A DNA stretch of 64,000 bases from Candidatus Contendibacter sp. (GTDB lineage: Bacteria > Pseudomonadota > Gammaproteobacteria > Competibacterales > Competibacteraceae), in the NCBI GenBank assembly GCA_029624675.1, contig JARSSP010000048.1, positions 1 through 64,000 of the forward strand. Reading direction: 5' to 3'. The notes beneath the pieces are model-generated. The model did no database searches. It worked only from the letters and a program-made list of their open reading frames with translations, and was not told the DNA's origin. Shown piece by piece: positions 27,388 to 38,228 of this stretch. A program made the position numbers and the translations under genes. The first letter of the stretch is position 1. The number at the start of each line of letters is the position of its first letter.

Positions 27388-29099
27388 TCCATCTCCGGGT
27401 CTAGGCCAACCGGGGTGAAGGTGATGCGGAAACAACTACCACCCTCGGCGATGGGCAGGTATTGCAACTGGGCCCGGTTGGCCTCGCACAACTCCCGGGC
27501 CAGATACAGACCCAGGCCGGTGCCCTTGGCCCGGGTGGTGAAAAAAGGTTCAAACAGTTTGACGGTGTTTTCCGCCGAAATCCCGGGACCGGCGTCGCGC
27601 ACCTCCAAAAAGGGTCGTCCACGATGGTTTACCAACCCGACGCGTAGTTCGATGCGGGGCGGTTCTCCAGGCCGGACCCCGTGCTGGCAGGCGTTGACGC
27701 ACAAATTCCAAAGCACCTGCCGCAACTGATGCGGATCGAAACAGATCGCCAGGGAGGCTGGCTCCACGGTCTGGCGCCACTCGGGCGGCGGTCCGTCCAT
27801 CTCGGGCGTGAATTCCCGAATGAAGTCCTCCAGCCACGACGCCAGGGCCAGCCTTTCCGGTTTGACCTGACCGCGCCGGGCCAGGTTGAGCACGTCGGTG
27901 ATGATTCGATTGGCGCGCTTGACATGGTCGTGGACGATCTGCGCCAGCCGCCGGTCGCTGGCGCTGGCACTGGCGGATTCCTGCAGCAATTGCGCGGCAT
28001 GGCTGATCGCCGCCAGCGGATTGCGGATTTCATGGGCGATGCCAGCGGTCAACCGGCCCAGCGCCGCCAGCTTGATCTGTTGCAACCGTTCGGTGACCTG
28101 TTCGGAATCGTCCAGCAAAATGAGCACGTTGGCCGCCCGAAGTCCGCTCAGCCGGGTAAAGCGCGGGATGAGTTCCGGACGGTGTTCGGCCGGGCGAAAG
28201 GCCTGCGTCTCCAAAGCGGCGCCGCTCAGCCACGCCCGCAGCCGTTGCGCCAGCGGCGGCGACAACGTCTCCAGCATCATGCCGGATCCCGCATCGGTCC
28301 AGCCGAGCGCGTCCCGGGCGGTGTCGTTCAGCAACAATACTCTACCAGCGTCGTCCACCGCCACCACCCCGTTTTGCAGGTGGCGGATGATGCCCTGATT
28401 CAATTCGGCGACTTCCAGCAATTCCAGCGTGCGGCGGCGGGCCAGCGCTTCGCCGCGCCGCGCCCGCTCCGCCAGGGCGTAGGTCAGCACGGCGGCGATG
28501 AACAGCGCGGCCCCCAACACCCCCAGGCGAACCCAGTCGTCGGATATTTGGCCCAGGCGCTCCCCCAGGCCGGGCCAGCCGGTCGGCCCGCGCCCCGCCC
28601 GGGCCAGCGCCACGGCGATTTGCCACTGACTCATCGACCAGGAGCCAATCAGCAGGAAAAAACCCAACGCGGCGGACAACAGCGCCGAACTGAGCGGTAG
28701 CAAGATACCGTTGGCGGCGACGGCGGTGATCAGGAGGCTGTTCAAGCTACTGGTCAAGCCCCCCGAGGCATGGATCATGACGGTCAGGGCCAGCAAATCC
28801 ACCAGCATCTGCAGGTGAGCCTGCACCGCCAGCACCGGACGACGCCAATAGCTGCCGGCGATGGCGAAGAACGTCAGGGTGATGTAGGTCAGGGTCGCCC
28901 CCAGAAACAGGTCCGGGTTCTGTTTGCCAAACAGCCGATTTTGGTCGTCCAGTCCAAACGCCGTCAGCAACAGCCCCGCCAGGGCCAGCCGGTAGAGATG
29001 GGAAGCGCGAAAGACCCGCCACAGATGGCGGCGATCCGGTGGATGGTCGGGAAGGTCGGCGAGCGGGCTGGCGGCGGTCACGGTGGGGACGTCTTGCAT
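27384..29099 (-). CDS. pilS: Type IV pilus sensor histidine kinase PilS
   Basis: A 571-residue sensor kinase. Six hydrophobic helices fill residues 25-215, as in PilS, which senses pilin in the membrane. A PAS-like domain follows (about 235-345), then the dimerisation and phosphoacceptor helix with His in GIAHEIRNPLAAISHAA, and the ATPase domain with N box (LWNLCVNACQHG), G1 (VRDAGPGIS) and G2 (TKGTGLGLYL-like, here AKGTGLGLYLARELC). It overlaps pilR by 4 bp and should phosphorylate PilR. Confidence 0.92.
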   Translation of the reverse strand: MQDVPTVTAASPLADLPDHPPDRRHLWRVFRASHLYRLALAGLLLTAFGLDDQNRLFGKQNPDLFLGATLTYITLTFFAIAGSYWRRPVLAVQAHLQMLVDLLALTVMIHASGGLTSSLNSLLITAVAANGILLPLSSALLSAALGFFLLIGSWSMSQWQIAVALARAGRGPTGWPGLGERLGQISDDWVRLGVLGAALFIAAVLTYALAERARRGEALARRRTLELLEVAELNQGIIRHLQNGVVAVDDAGRVLLLNDTARDALGWTDAGSGMMLETLSPPLAQRLRAWLSGAALETQAFRPAEHRPELIPRFTRLSGLRAANVLILLDDSEQVTERLQQIKLAALGRLTAGIAHEIRNPLAAISHAAQLLQESASASASDRRLAQIVHDHVKRANRIITDVLNLARRGQVKPERLALASWLEDFIREFTPEMDGPPPEWRQTVEPASLAICFDPHQLRQVLWNLCVNACQHGVRPGEPPRIELRVGLVNHRGRPFLEVRDAGPGISAENTVKLFEPFFTTRAKGTGLGLYLARELCEANRAQLQYLPIAEGGSCFRITFTPVGLDPEME

Positions 29100-29285
29100 T
29101 CTTAGTGAAGAGACACCGTTCAGGGTGGCGGGTTGATTATGAAAAGGTGGCGAGGAAATTCAATCCAGGCATCTCCAAGGCGCGGGCCGGTCGCGCGAGC
29201 ATGCGCCCCCCTCCCCCGGAGCGCTATTTTAAACCTACCGTCGTTCCCCGTGTGTTGGCTATGTAAAGATCAAGGTTTTTCGGGA

Positions 29286-29291
29286 TAGAAT
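29286..29291 (+). promoter_or_regulatory. Candidate -10 element upstream of sucC
   Basis: TAGAAT lies 42 bp before the sucC start in an AT-rich stretch following a clean gap from pilS. No good -35 is visible at 17-18 bases, so this is weak. Confidence 0.25.
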
Positions 29292-29332
29292 AACTACTCC
29301 AACAGAAAGACAGAAAGAGGGATGTAAACCGC

Positions 29333-30496
<1,164 letters not shown>

Positions 30497-30542
30497 TCCG
30501 GCGCGCGTTCGGTTTCCACGATCCAGAGAGAACGAGACGACC

Positions 30543-31418
30543 ATGAGCATTCTCATCAACAAAGACACCAAGGTCATCTGCCAGGGCTTCACCGGCTCGC
30601 AGGGCACTTTCCACGCCGAGCAGGCCATCGCCTACGGCACCAACCTGGTCGGCGGCATCAGCCCCGGCAAGGGTGGCACCACCCATCTCGGCAAGCCGGT
30701 GTTCAACACCGTCTACGAGGCGGTGGCCGCCACCGGCGCCGACGCCACCATGATCTACGTCCCCGCCGCCTTTGCCGGCGACGCCATCCTGGAAGCGGCC
30801 GACGCCGGCATCAAGGTCATCGCCTGCATCACCGAGGGCATTCCGGTCATGGACATGCTGAAGGTGAAGGCGGTGTTGACCAGCAGCTACCCGAACGTCT
30901 ATCTGATCGGCCCGAACTGTCCAGGCGTGATCACCCCCGGCGGCTGCAAGATGGGCATCATGCCCGGCCACATCCACCTGCCCGGCAAGATCGGCATCGT
31001 CTCCCGCTCCGGCACGCTGACCTACGAGGCGGTCTACCAGACCACCCAGGCCGGCCTGGGCCAGAGCACCTGCATCGGCATCGGCGGCGACCCAATCCAC
31101 GGCATGAGCTTCGTGGACGTGCTGAAGCTGTTCAAGGACGATCCGCAGACCGAGGGCATCGTGATGGTCGGCGAAATCGGCGGCAGCGCCGAGGAAGAAG
31201 GCGCCGAGTACATCAAGGCCAACATCAAGAAGCCGGTGGTGGCCTACATCGCTGGCGTCACCGCGCCCCCCGGCAAGCGGATGGGCCACGCCGGCGCCAT
31301 CATCATGGGCGGCAAGGGCACGGCGGCCGACAAGTTCGCGGCGCTGGAAGCGGCGGGCGCGAAGATCGTTCGCTCTCCGGCCGACATCGGGGCGGCGATG
31401 AAGGCGTTCTTTAGCTGA
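30543..31418 (+). CDS. sucD: Succinyl-CoA synthetase alpha subunit
   Basis: A 291-residue partner of SucC. The CoA-binding Rossmann start is [15 protein letters not shown], the [27 protein letters not shown] segment is diagnostic, and the phosphorylated histidine is H249 in [23 protein letters not shown] ribosome site precedes the start. The operon lacks the sucAB genes found upstream in enterobacteria. Confidence 0.95.
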   Translation: MSILINKDTKVICQGFTGSQGTFHAEQAIAYGTNLVGGISPGKGGTTHLGKPVFNTVYEAVAATGADATMIYVPAAFAGDAILEAADAGIKVIACITEGIPVMDMLKVKAVLTSSYPNVYLIGPNCPGVITPGGCKMGIMPGHIHLPGKIGIVSRSGTLTYEAVYQTTQAGLGQSTCIGIGGDPIHGMSFVDVLKLFKDDPQTEGIVMVGEIGGSAEEEGAEYIKANIKKPVVAYIAGVTAPPGKRMGHAGAIIMGGKGTAADKFAALEAAGAKIVRSPADIGAAMKAFFS

Positions 31419-31426
31419 GAAATAGA

Positions 31427-31469
31427 GGGGGCGGACTTCCTGATTTTCCAAAATCAGGAGTCTGGCCCC
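31427..31469. repeat. Long palindromic hairpin downstream of sucD
   Basis: A 20-base arm starting GGGGGCGGACTTCCTGAT pairs with the mirror arm ending in GGAGTCTGGCCCC around a CC loop; the inner nine pairs (CCTGATTTT/AAAATCAGG) are perfect and the outer part has a one-base bulge and two mismatches. There is no T-tract, so it is more like a dispersed palindromic repeat than an intrinsic terminator. Confidence 0.55.
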
Positions 31470-31483
31470 GTCCAGGCCGCAAC

Positions 31484-31897
31484 ATGAGTCCTTCGGTTAA
31501 TCACAGCTATCTGTGCAAGAAAATCCTCCTTGCAATCGAACAGACCGAGCAGTGGGAAGCATGGCCGGAGCTGACGCTGGACATCGAATCCGGGTTGATC
31601 CCTGATATCGCGGTTTACCCACGCGGCGGTTTGAAGCCCAATTTCATGCAGGACGCCATGAAATGCGATGTGTTACCGCAACTCGTTATTGAAGTCGCTT
31701 CTCCCAGCCAAGCCATACAGGACTTGATGACCAAGGCTGATCGATTCGTGCAATCCGGTATTCCCGCGGTTTGGACGGTCGAGCCCTATGGGCAGATTGT
31801 GTATGTCTCAACCCTGCAAGGCCGCAAGGTGAAACTGGCCGGCGTGGTGGAAAGCGCGGGTGTCACCGTCGATTTTGGCCGGGTTTTTCAGACCTGA
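31484..31897 (+). CDS. Uma2-family (DUF820) putative endonuclease
   Basis: A 137-residue protein with the Uma2 fold, related to PD-(D/E)XK nucleases. The core reads LIPDIAVYPRGG (acidic residue after the first strand), LPQLVIEVASPSQAIQDLMTKADRFVQSGI and VWTVEPYGQIVYV. These genes are abundant in cyanobacteria and some proteobacteria, often in many copies, and have no proven role. It lies between sucD and nadE, right after a palindromic repeat, and is somewhat less GC-rich than its neighbours, as expected of an insertion. Confidence 0.8.
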   Translation: MSPSVNHSYLCKKILLAIEQTEQWEAWPELTLDIESGLIPDIAVYPRGGLKPNFMQDAMKCDVLPQLVIEVASPSQAIQDLMTKADRFVQSGIPAVWTVEPYGQIVYVSTLQGRKVKLAGVVESAGVTVDFGRVFQT

Positions 31898-31931
31898 TCG
31901 CTCCCGGCCATAGCGTATCCGGTAGAAACCA

Positions 31932-33563
31932 ATGACTGACAAAGCTTTCACCCTCCGGGTCGTCATGGCCCAACTCGATTTCCTGGTCGGCGACATCGCG
32001 GGCAATACCGACAAGATCATCGCCGCCGCCCTCGACGCCCGCGACCGCCTGCGGGCCGATGCGATCGTATTTCCCGAACTGACCCTGACCGGCTATCCGC
32101 CGGAGGATTTGCTGTTGCGCCCCGGCTTCGTCGGCCAGGTGGAACCGGCGCTGCGGCGCTTGCGCGAGGCGATTCGCGGCATCGTCGCCGTGATCGGCTA
32201 TCCCGAAGCGACCGCGACGGGGTTGCGCAACGCGGCGGCGGCGGTCGGCGACGGAGCCAGCCACGCGGTTTATTACAAGCGGCTACTGCCCAATTACAGC
32301 GTGTTCGACGAAAAGCGCTATTTCGTGGCGGGGACGGACCCGGTGGTGTTGACGATCCGGGGCGTCCGGGTCGGCATCACCATTTGCGAGGACGTGTGGC
32401 AACCCGAGCCGGTGCGACGGGCCGCCGCCGCCGGCGCGCAACTGCTGCTCAATCTCAACGCCTCGCCGTTCCACGCGGGCAAGGGCCGGTTGCGCCTGGA
32501 GATTTTGCGCCAGCGGGTCGCGGAATGCGGCTTGCCCATCGTCTACGTCAATCTGGTCGGTGGTCAGGACGAACTGGTGTTCGACGGCGGCTCGATGGTG
32601 GTGAGCGGGCGCGGCGAGCTGACCCAGCGCGCGCCCCTTTGTGTCGAGGGCCTGTATCCAGTGGACTTCACCGTCGGCGCGACGGTGGAACCGATACCGG
32701 GCGCCATTGCGGCGGAGCCGGCCGAGGAGGAAGCGATCTATCGGGCCATCGTATTGGGCGTGCGCGACTACGTGACCAAGAATGGCTTTCCCGGCGTGGT
32801 GCTGGGGCTGTCCGGCGGCATCGACTCGGCGCTGACCCTGGCCATCGCGGTGGATGCGCTGGGGCCGGAGCGGGTCGAGGCGGTACTGATGCCCTCGCGC
32901 TATACCGCCGACATGAGCAACACCGATGCCGAATTGGAAGCCAGGGCGCTGGGCGTCAAGTATCACGTCCTGCCCATCGAGCCGGCGTTTCAATCCTTTT
33001 TGCACATCCTGCAACCGGTGTTTGCCGGACTCCCGCCGGACATCGCCGAGGAGAATATCCAAGCCCGCTGCCGGGGCGTGCTGCTGATGGCGATTTCCAA
33101 CAAGACCGGCAAGATGGTGCTGACCACCGGCAACAAGAGCGAAACGGCGGTCGGTTATTCCACTCTGTACGGTGACATGGCCGGCGGCTTCGCCCCGATC
33201 AAGGACGTGTTGAAAACGATGGTTTACCGACTGGCGGCCTGGCGCAACCGGCAAGCTCCGGTGATTCCGCAACGGGTGTTCGACCGGCCGCCGTCGGCGG
33301 AACTGCGCCCGGACCAGACCGACCAGGACAGTCTGCCGCCCTACGAGGTGCTGGACGCCATCCTGCGCGATTACGTGGAGGAGGACCATTCGGTCGAGGA
33401 ACTGATCGCCGCTGGCTTCGACCGGGCGACGGTGGAGCGGGTGGCGCGGTTGGTGATCGTCAACGAGTACAAACGCCGCCAGGCCGCGCCGGGCGTGCGG
33501 ATCACGCCACGCGCCTTCGGCCGGGATCGGCGTTATCCGATTACCTCGGGCTTCCGCCGCTAG
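31932..33563 (+). CDS. nadE: Glutamine-dependent NAD+ synthetase
   Basis: A 543-residue two-domain enzyme performing the last step of NAD synthesis with glutamine as nitrogen donor. The N-terminal nitrilase-like glutaminase has its triad at E49 (FPELTLTGYPPEDL), K116 (YYKRLLPNYSVFDEKRYF) and C152 (ITICEDVW). The C-terminal synthetase has the pyrophosphate loop SGGIDS at 294-299 and the TTGNKSE motif. Length is normal. It converges on suhB so closely that both stop codons use the same CTAG. Confidence 0.95.
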   Translation: MTDKAFTLRVVMAQLDFLVGDIAGNTDKIIAAALDARDRLRADAIVFPELTLTGYPPEDLLLRPGFVGQVEPALRRLREAIRGIVAVIGYPEATATGLRNAAAAVGDGASHAVYYKRLLPNYSVFDEKRYFVAGTDPVVLTIRGVRVGITICEDVWQPEPVRRAAAAGAQLLLNLNASPFHAGKGRLRLEILRQRVAECGLPIVYVNLVGGQDELVFDGGSMVVSGRGELTQRAPLCVEGLYPVDFTVGATVEPIPGAIAAEPAEEEAIYRAIVLGVRDYVTKNGFPGVVLGLSGGIDSALTLAIAVDALGPERVEAVLMPSRYTADMSNTDAELEARALGVKYHVLPIEPAFQSFLHILQPVFAGLPPDIAEENIQARCRGVLLMAISNKTGKMVLTTGNKSETAVGYSTLYGDMAGGFAPIKDVLKTMVYRLAAWRNRQAPVIPQRVFDRPPSAELRPDQTDQDSLPPYEVLDAILRDYVEEDHSVEELIAAGFDRATVERVARLVIVNEYKRRQAAPGVRITPRAFGRDRRYPITSGFRR

Positions 33564-34360
33564 CGCGCCAGCGCCGGAGTCAGGTGCGGCTGCATCTCCT
33601 GCAGCAACGCCTTGAACACCTTGGGATTGCCAGCGACGATATTGCCCGACTGCAAGAAATCGTTGCCGCCGGCGAAGTCGCCGACCAGCCCGCCCGCTTC
33701 CAGCACCAGCAACGCCCCACCGGCGATGTCCCAAGGCTTGAGGCCGATCTCCCAGAAACCGTCCAGCCGCCCCGCCGCCACGTAGGCCAGGTCCAGCGAG
33801 GCCGCGCCGGCCCGGCGGATTTCCAGGCACCGCCCCATCAGCGCGTTGAAACAACCCAGATAGGCGGGTTGGTGCTGGGGGTGGCGAAAGGGGAAGCCGG
33901 TGCCGAGCAGGGCGTTTTCCAGCGGCACGACGCCGCTGACCCGGATGCGCCGGTCGTTCACCTGCGCGCTTTCCCCGCGCGAGGCGACAAACATCTCCTG
34001 CCGGATCGGATCGTAGACCAGCGTGGCTTCCAGCCGGTTTCGATGGCGAAAGGCGATGGAAATGGCGAAATGCGGGATGCCGTGCAGGAAATTGGTGGTG
34101 CCATCCAGCGGGTCGACGAGCCACTGATACTCGTCCTGACCCGGTTGTTCGCCGCTTTCCTCGGCCAGAATCCCGTGGTTGGGATAGGTCTTGCGCAGGG
34201 TCTGGATGATCTCGCGCTCGGCCTGAAGGTCCGCCTCGCTGACGAAATCGCTGCGCTGCTTGGTGGTGACGGTCAGCCGTTCGAGATGGTCGAAATGGCG
34301 AAGCAGGATACGGCCGGCGCTCAGGGCGGCGCGTTTGGCGATGGTCAGGACGGGATTCAT
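33560..34360 (-). CDS. suhB: Inositol-1-monophosphatase family protein
   Basis: A 266-residue phosphatase, same size as E. coli SuhB. The ATG at 34360 begins MNPVLTIAKRAALSAGR, the standard start. Metal-site motifs are EESGE, then DPLDGTTNFLHGIPHFAIS, and a late KPWDIAGGALLVLEAGG. The family removes phosphate from inositol phosphates; SuhB also has a role in rRNA transcription complexes in E. coli, which cannot be judged here. The longer upstream frame is not supported. Confidence 0.92.
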   Translation of the reverse strand: MNPVLTIAKRAALSAGRILLRHFDHLERLTVTTKQRSDFVSEADLQAEREIIQTLRKTYPNHGILAEESGEQPGQDEYQWLVDPLDGTTNFLHGIPHFAISIAFRHRNRLEATLVYDPIRQEMFVASRGESAQVNDRRIRVSGVVPLENALLGTGFPFRHPQHQPAYLGCFNALMGRCLEIRRAGAASLDLAYVAAGRLDGFWEIGLKPWDIAGGALLVLEAGGLVGDFAGGNDFLQSGNIVAGNPKVFKALLQEMQPHLTPALAR

Positions 34361-34454
34361 GATGGGATTAGATCGACAGGGGAAACGAACGGTCCGCGTA
34401 TCGGCGCGAGGGCCATGGCCTCCGCGCCGGTATTGTCGGATGGAAGGGGAAGCG

Positions 34455-35405
34455 TCAATCCCGCCCGGCGGCCTGACGCAAGGCGTCGTAGCGCTGACGC
34501 TGACGCTGGTTGCCGAAGTATGGCGCCATGATACCCTCGACCGAGCGCGGCGTGACGCCAAGCGCCTCCAGCCCATTGCAAGCGCAGACGCTGTCCACCT
34601 GCAAGGATAGATAGTTGTCCATGGTGAAGAGCTTGACCGGCAGCATTCCGAGGATTTTGGCCTGCAACCGGGCCAGCCCATCCGGCAGACCCACCACCCG
34701 CCGCTTCAGGCCCAGCATCCGGGCGATGTCCTCGACCAGTTCCTTGAAGGTATAAACGCGCGGTCCGCACAACTCGTAGCACTGACCAACGGTGGCGTCG
34801 TCCTCCAGGGCTTTTTCGAAGGCCGCCGCCACGTCGCCGACGTAGACCGGTGCGAAGCGGGCGTTCGGACAAGCCAGCGGCAGCACGGGAACGCGCTTGA
34901 GCATATTGGCGAATTGGTTGAGGAAGTCGTCGTTCGGCGCGAAGATGATGGACGGCTTGAAGCAGGTGACCGCCAGCCCTTGCGCCTGCATGACCCGTTG
35001 CTCCCCAGCGCCCTTGGTGAACAGGTACTGGCTGGGACCCTGGGCGGCGTCGGCGCGCAGGGCGCTCATGTGCAACAGCCGCCTAACCCCGGCCGCGCGG
35101 CAGGCATCCACCACCTTCCCAGGCAATTCGGCATGGACGGCAGCGAAGGTCTGACCCGGATACTCGTGCAGGACGCCCACCAGATTGACGACGGCATCGC
35201 AACCAGTGAATTGCGCCTGCAACACCGTGGGGTCATGAATGTCGGCCTCGACCAATCGGGCGCCGGGTAAAACCTCGATGTCCCGGTGCCGTTGCGGATG
35301 CCGGGTCAGGACCGTGATCCGGTAGCCCCGGTTGGCCAGTCGCGCCGCCAGATGCCGTCCGACGAAACCTGTGCCGCCCAACACGCAGATGGATTTGCTG
35401 TTCAT
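34455..35405 (-). CDS. NDUFA9-like atypical short-chain dehydrogenase (NAD(P)H-binding)
   Basis: A 316-residue protein with a Rossmann start ICVLGGTGFVGRHLAARLANRGY (Gly-rich loop GGTGFVG) and the NDUFA9-like layout: AVVNLVGVLHE, LLHMSALRADA, SQYLFTKGAGEQ, FKPSIIFAPNDDFLNQFANML and YVGDVAAAFEKALE. The mitochondrial relative is an accessory subunit of complex I; bacterial members are of unknown substrate. The active-site Tyr and Lys appear as YLFTK. It is minus strand, 94 bp from suhB, possibly co-transcribed. Confidence 0.88.
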   Translation of the reverse strand: MNSKSICVLGGTGFVGRHLAARLANRGYRITVLTRHPQRHRDIEVLPGARLVEADIHDPTVLQAQFTGCDAVVNLVGVLHEYPGQTFAAVHAELPGKVVDACRAAGVRRLLHMSALRADAAQGPSQYLFTKGAGEQRVMQAQGLAVTCFKPSIIFAPNDDFLNQFANMLKRVPVLPLACPNARFAPVYVGDVAAAFEKALEDDATVGQCYELCGPRVYTFKELVEDIARMLGLKRRVVGLPDGLARLQAKILGMLPVKLFTMDNYLSLQVDSVCACNGLEALGVTPRSVEGIMAPYFGNQRQRQRYDALRQAAGRD

Positions 35406-35610
35406 GCTTGTGCCTGCTCCTCGCTGTTCTTGTGTCGCCCGCGGTGCATCGATGCCACGGAATCATTGTGATTGGGGTGGGGACATGCCCGGCGCTCCCC
35501 CTTACAATAACCGCCTCGCGCGGCGGCTGTTTCATGGTGAAATTTACCACAGATTCACCGTGCGCTCTCCCAGCCAAGATCGCAAGAAGGATAATCCCGC
35601 CTTGGAATCC

Positions 35611-36402
35611 ATGGTACCGACCCTGTTGTTGTATCTGACGCTGGGCGCGTTCGCCGGCGTCATGGCCGGGCTGCTCGGCGTGGGCGGTGGCTTGATCATC
35701 GTGCCCGTGCTCGCCTGGATCTTTCACGGCCAGCGGATCGACGACGCCATCGTCATGCATCTGGCCATCGGTACGTCGCTGGCGACCATCGTGGTGACTT
35801 CCATCTCCTCGGTGCGCGCCCACCACCGGCGCGGCGCGGTGCTGTGGCCGGTGGTTTGGCGTCTGACGCCGGGCATCGTGATCGGCGCGTGGCTGGGCGC
35901 GGCGGTGGCCGATGCCTTGCCCAGCGCGGTGTTGAGCAAGATCTTCGCGCTGTTCGTGCTGACGGTGGCGGCGCAGATGGCTTTCGGGGCCAAGCCGGCG
36001 CCACATCGGGGCTTGCCGGGCGCGGTCGGGATGGCGGCGACGGGCGGAGTCATCGGCGCGGTGTCGGCGATCGTTGGCATCGGTGGCGGTTCCCTGACCG
36101 TCCCGTTCCTGACCTGGTGCAACACGGCGATGCGGCAGGCGGTGGCGACCTCCGCCGCCTGCGGCCTGCCCATCGCCCTGGCCGGGGCCATCGGTTTTAT
36201 CGTCACCGGCTCGAACGCCACCAACCTGCCGGCCTGGAGTTTCGGCTACGTGTACGGTCCGGCGCTGGTCGGCGTCGCCGCCGCCAGCATGGTGTCGGCC
36301 CCGCTGGGAGCCCGGCTGGCGCACACGCTGCCGACCGAGGTGTTGAAAAAGGTATTCGCGGTTTTTCTAGCGCTGGTCGGAACCAAAATGTTGCTGGGGT
36401 GA
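35611..36402 (+). CDS. TauE/SafE-family sulfite/organosulfonate exporter
   Basis: A 263-residue membrane protein with about eight helices. The two-fold motif is visible as LLGVGGGLIIVPVL in the first half and IVGIGGGSLTVPFL in the second, the signature of the TauE/SafE/YfcA family. The ATG at 35611 is chosen; a TTG at 35602 with a better-placed AGAAGGA is possible. Family members export sulfite, sulfonates or other anions; the substrate here is unknown. Confidence 0.88.
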   Translation: MVPTLLLYLTLGAFAGVMAGLLGVGGGLIIVPVLAWIFHGQRIDDAIVMHLAIGTSLATIVVTSISSVRAHHRRGAVLWPVVWRLTPGIVIGAWLGAAVADALPSAVLSKIFALFVLTVAAQMAFGAKPAPHRGLPGAVGMAATGGVIGAVSAIVGIGGGSLTVPFLTWCNTAMRQAVATSAACGLPIALAGAIGFIVTGSNATNLPAWSFGYVYGPALVGVAAASMVSAPLGARLAHTLPTEVLKKVFAVFLALVGTKMLLG

Positions 36403-36445
36403 GCTCAATGAGCGAAAACAGAAGGGCGCTGGAGGCGAACGCACC

Positions 36446-37123
36446 GTGATCGGCACCTTGGTGAATACGGGCGCGGTCGTCATCGGCAGCGCCATCGGGC
36501 TGACGGCGGGCACACGCCTACCGGGGCACATCAAAACCATCCTGATGCAGGCCCTGGGGCTGGCGGTGGTCGCCATCGGGCTACGCATGGCGCTGGAAGC
36601 CCAGCATGCGCTGCTGGCGATCGCTTGCCTGCTGCTGGGCGGGATTACTGGGGAACTGTTGCGGATCGAGCAGCGGCTGGATGGTCTGGCGGAGACCCTA
36701 CGCCAAAAATTACGCTCCAGTTCCGAACGTTTCGTCGAGGGTTTCGTCACCGCCACCCTCCTGTATCTGACCGGGGCGATGACGATTGTTGGCTCGATCC
36801 AGGATGGTACGGTGGGCGACCCCAGCGTGTTGTTGATTAAATCGCTGCTGGACGGTGTGGCTTCAGTGGCGCTGGCCTCGTCGCTGGGAATCGGCGTGAT
36901 GTTCTCGGCCCTGCCGGTGCTGGTGGTGCAAGGCGGGATTACTCTATTGGCGGCGCAACTGGCTTTTTTGTCCCAGCCAGCGGTATTGGATGCCGTCAAC
37001 GCCACGGGCGGATTGCTGATTCTCGGCATCGGAATCAATCTGTTGGAAATCGGTCGGATTCACGTGGGCAATTTGTTGCCGGCGCTGCTTTACGCCATCG
37101 TCGGCGCGTTGCTGTTTCCCTGA
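36446..37123 (+). CDS. DUF554 membrane protein
   Basis: A 225-residue protein of the YqgA/YdfK type with about six to seven helices: IGTLVNTGAVVIGSAIGLTAG at the start, GRIVGLR-like turn replaced by GLRMALEAQ, and FVTATLLYLTGAMTIVGSIQDG in the middle. The start is a GTG with GGAGG ten bases upstream. The family is widespread and without known function, though sequence suggests a small-molecule or ion transporter. It lies 43 bp after the TauE gene, probably in the same transcript. Confidence 0.85.
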   Translation: MIGTLVNTGAVVIGSAIGLTAGTRLPGHIKTILMQALGLAVVAIGLRMALEAQHALLAIACLLLGGITGELLRIEQRLDGLAETLRQKLRSSSERFVEGFVTATLLYLTGAMTIVGSIQDGTVGDPSVLLIKSLLDGVASVALASSLGIGVMFSALPVLVVQGGITLLAAQLAFLSQPAVLDAVNATGGLLILGIGINLLEIGRIHVGNLLPALLYAIVGALLFP

Positions 37124-37151
37124 TCTTGAAAAGGGTTCGGATCGACTTCCC

Positions 37152-38222
37152 ATGCGCGACTCTCTGAAAAGCGCGGCGCGGATCGCCGCATTCGTCCTGC
37201 TGACCGGACCCGTTTCGATTCTGGCCCAGCAAAAACCGCCCGAACCGCCGCCGATGTCGGTCAGGGCCGCGCCGGTGACCCGCGCGACCTTGAACGTCGA
37301 GGTCACGGCGGTGGGGACGCTGCGAGCCGATGAGACCGTGATGATTCGCCCCGAAATCGCCGGCCGGGTGACGACCCTTCATTTCAGGGAAGGTCAAACC
37401 GTCAACGCGGGCGATCCACTGGTGACCCTGGATCAGGACGAGTACAAGGCGCAGTTGGCTGGCAGTTCGGCCCAGGTGGGGCTGGAAGAGAGCAGCTACC
37501 GACGCTTGCAGGATTTGCAGCGCAAGAATCTGACCAGTCAGCAAAACCTCGACGAGTCCAAGGCCCGGCTGGACGCCGCCCGCGCCCAGCAGGAGTTGAA
37601 CCGGGTCCGGCTGGAGCGAACCGTGATCCGTGCCCCGTTCGCCGGAACGGTGGGTTTGCGGCTGGTCAGCCCTGGCGCCTATGTCAAGCCAGGCGACGAT
37701 ATCGCTAATCTGGAAAGCCTGGGTTCGATGAAGCTGGATTTCCGGGTGCCGGAAACCTATCTGGCGCGGCTGGGAGTGGGACAGACCCTGACGGTCCGGG
37801 TAGACGCCTATCCCGACCAGGACTTCGAGGGCACGATCTACGCCATCGATCCGGCGCTGGACCCGGAAACGCGAACCGTGTTGTTGCGGGCGCGCTTGCC
37901 GAACAAGGGCAACAAGCTGCGACCGGGCCTGTTTGCCCGCGTCAGCTTGATTTTGGAGCGGCGGGAGAACGCCTTGGTCGCGCCGGAACAGGCCATCGTG
38001 CCGTTGGGGCAGAAAATCCTTGTGTACCGGGTAGTCGATGGTAAGGCGGTGATGACGCCGGTCAAGCTTGGCCTGCGTCGGCCGGGTCAGGTGGAGATTC
38101 TCGAAGGACTGAACGCTGGCGATCTGGTGGTCACCGATGGACAACTGAAGATCCGCGACGGCGCGGCGGTGACGGTGCAGCCGCCGCCAGAGGCGCAACC
38201 GCCGACGGCGCAAAAGAACTGA
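37152..38222 (+). CDS. RND efflux pump periplasmic adaptor
   Basis: A 356-residue adaptor with an N-terminal signal (AAFVLLTGPVSILAQ). It shows the half-lipoyl start VMIRPEIAGRVTTLHFREGQTVNAGDPLV, a coiled-coil hairpin (about 105-160), the second half-lipoyl APFAGTVGLRLVSPGAYVKPGD and the barrel segment DFRVPETYLARLGVGQ. It differs from the first adaptor in lacking a lipobox. The permease gene follows after 6 bp. Confidence 0.9.
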   Translation: MRDSLKSAARIAAFVLLTGPVSILAQQKPPEPPPMSVRAAPVTRATLNVEVTAVGTLRADETVMIRPEIAGRVTTLHFREGQTVNAGDPLVTLDQDEYKAQLAGSSAQVGLEESSYRRLQDLQRKNLTSQQNLDESKARLDAARAQQELNRVRLERTVIRAPFAGTVGLRLVSPGAYVKPGDDIANLESLGSMKLDFRVPETYLARLGVGQTLTVRVDAYPDQDFEGTIYAIDPALDPETRTVLLRARLPNKGNKLRPGLFARVSLILERRENALVAPEQAIVPLGQKILVYRVVDGKAVMTPVKLGLRRPGQVEILEGLNAGDLVVTDGQLKIRDGAAVTVQPPPEAQPPTAQKN

Positions 38223-38228
38223 TCCGCA

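Noticed and set aside
31427..31469. Intrinsic terminator of sucCD
   Set aside because: The stem is strong but no run of T follows on either strand.
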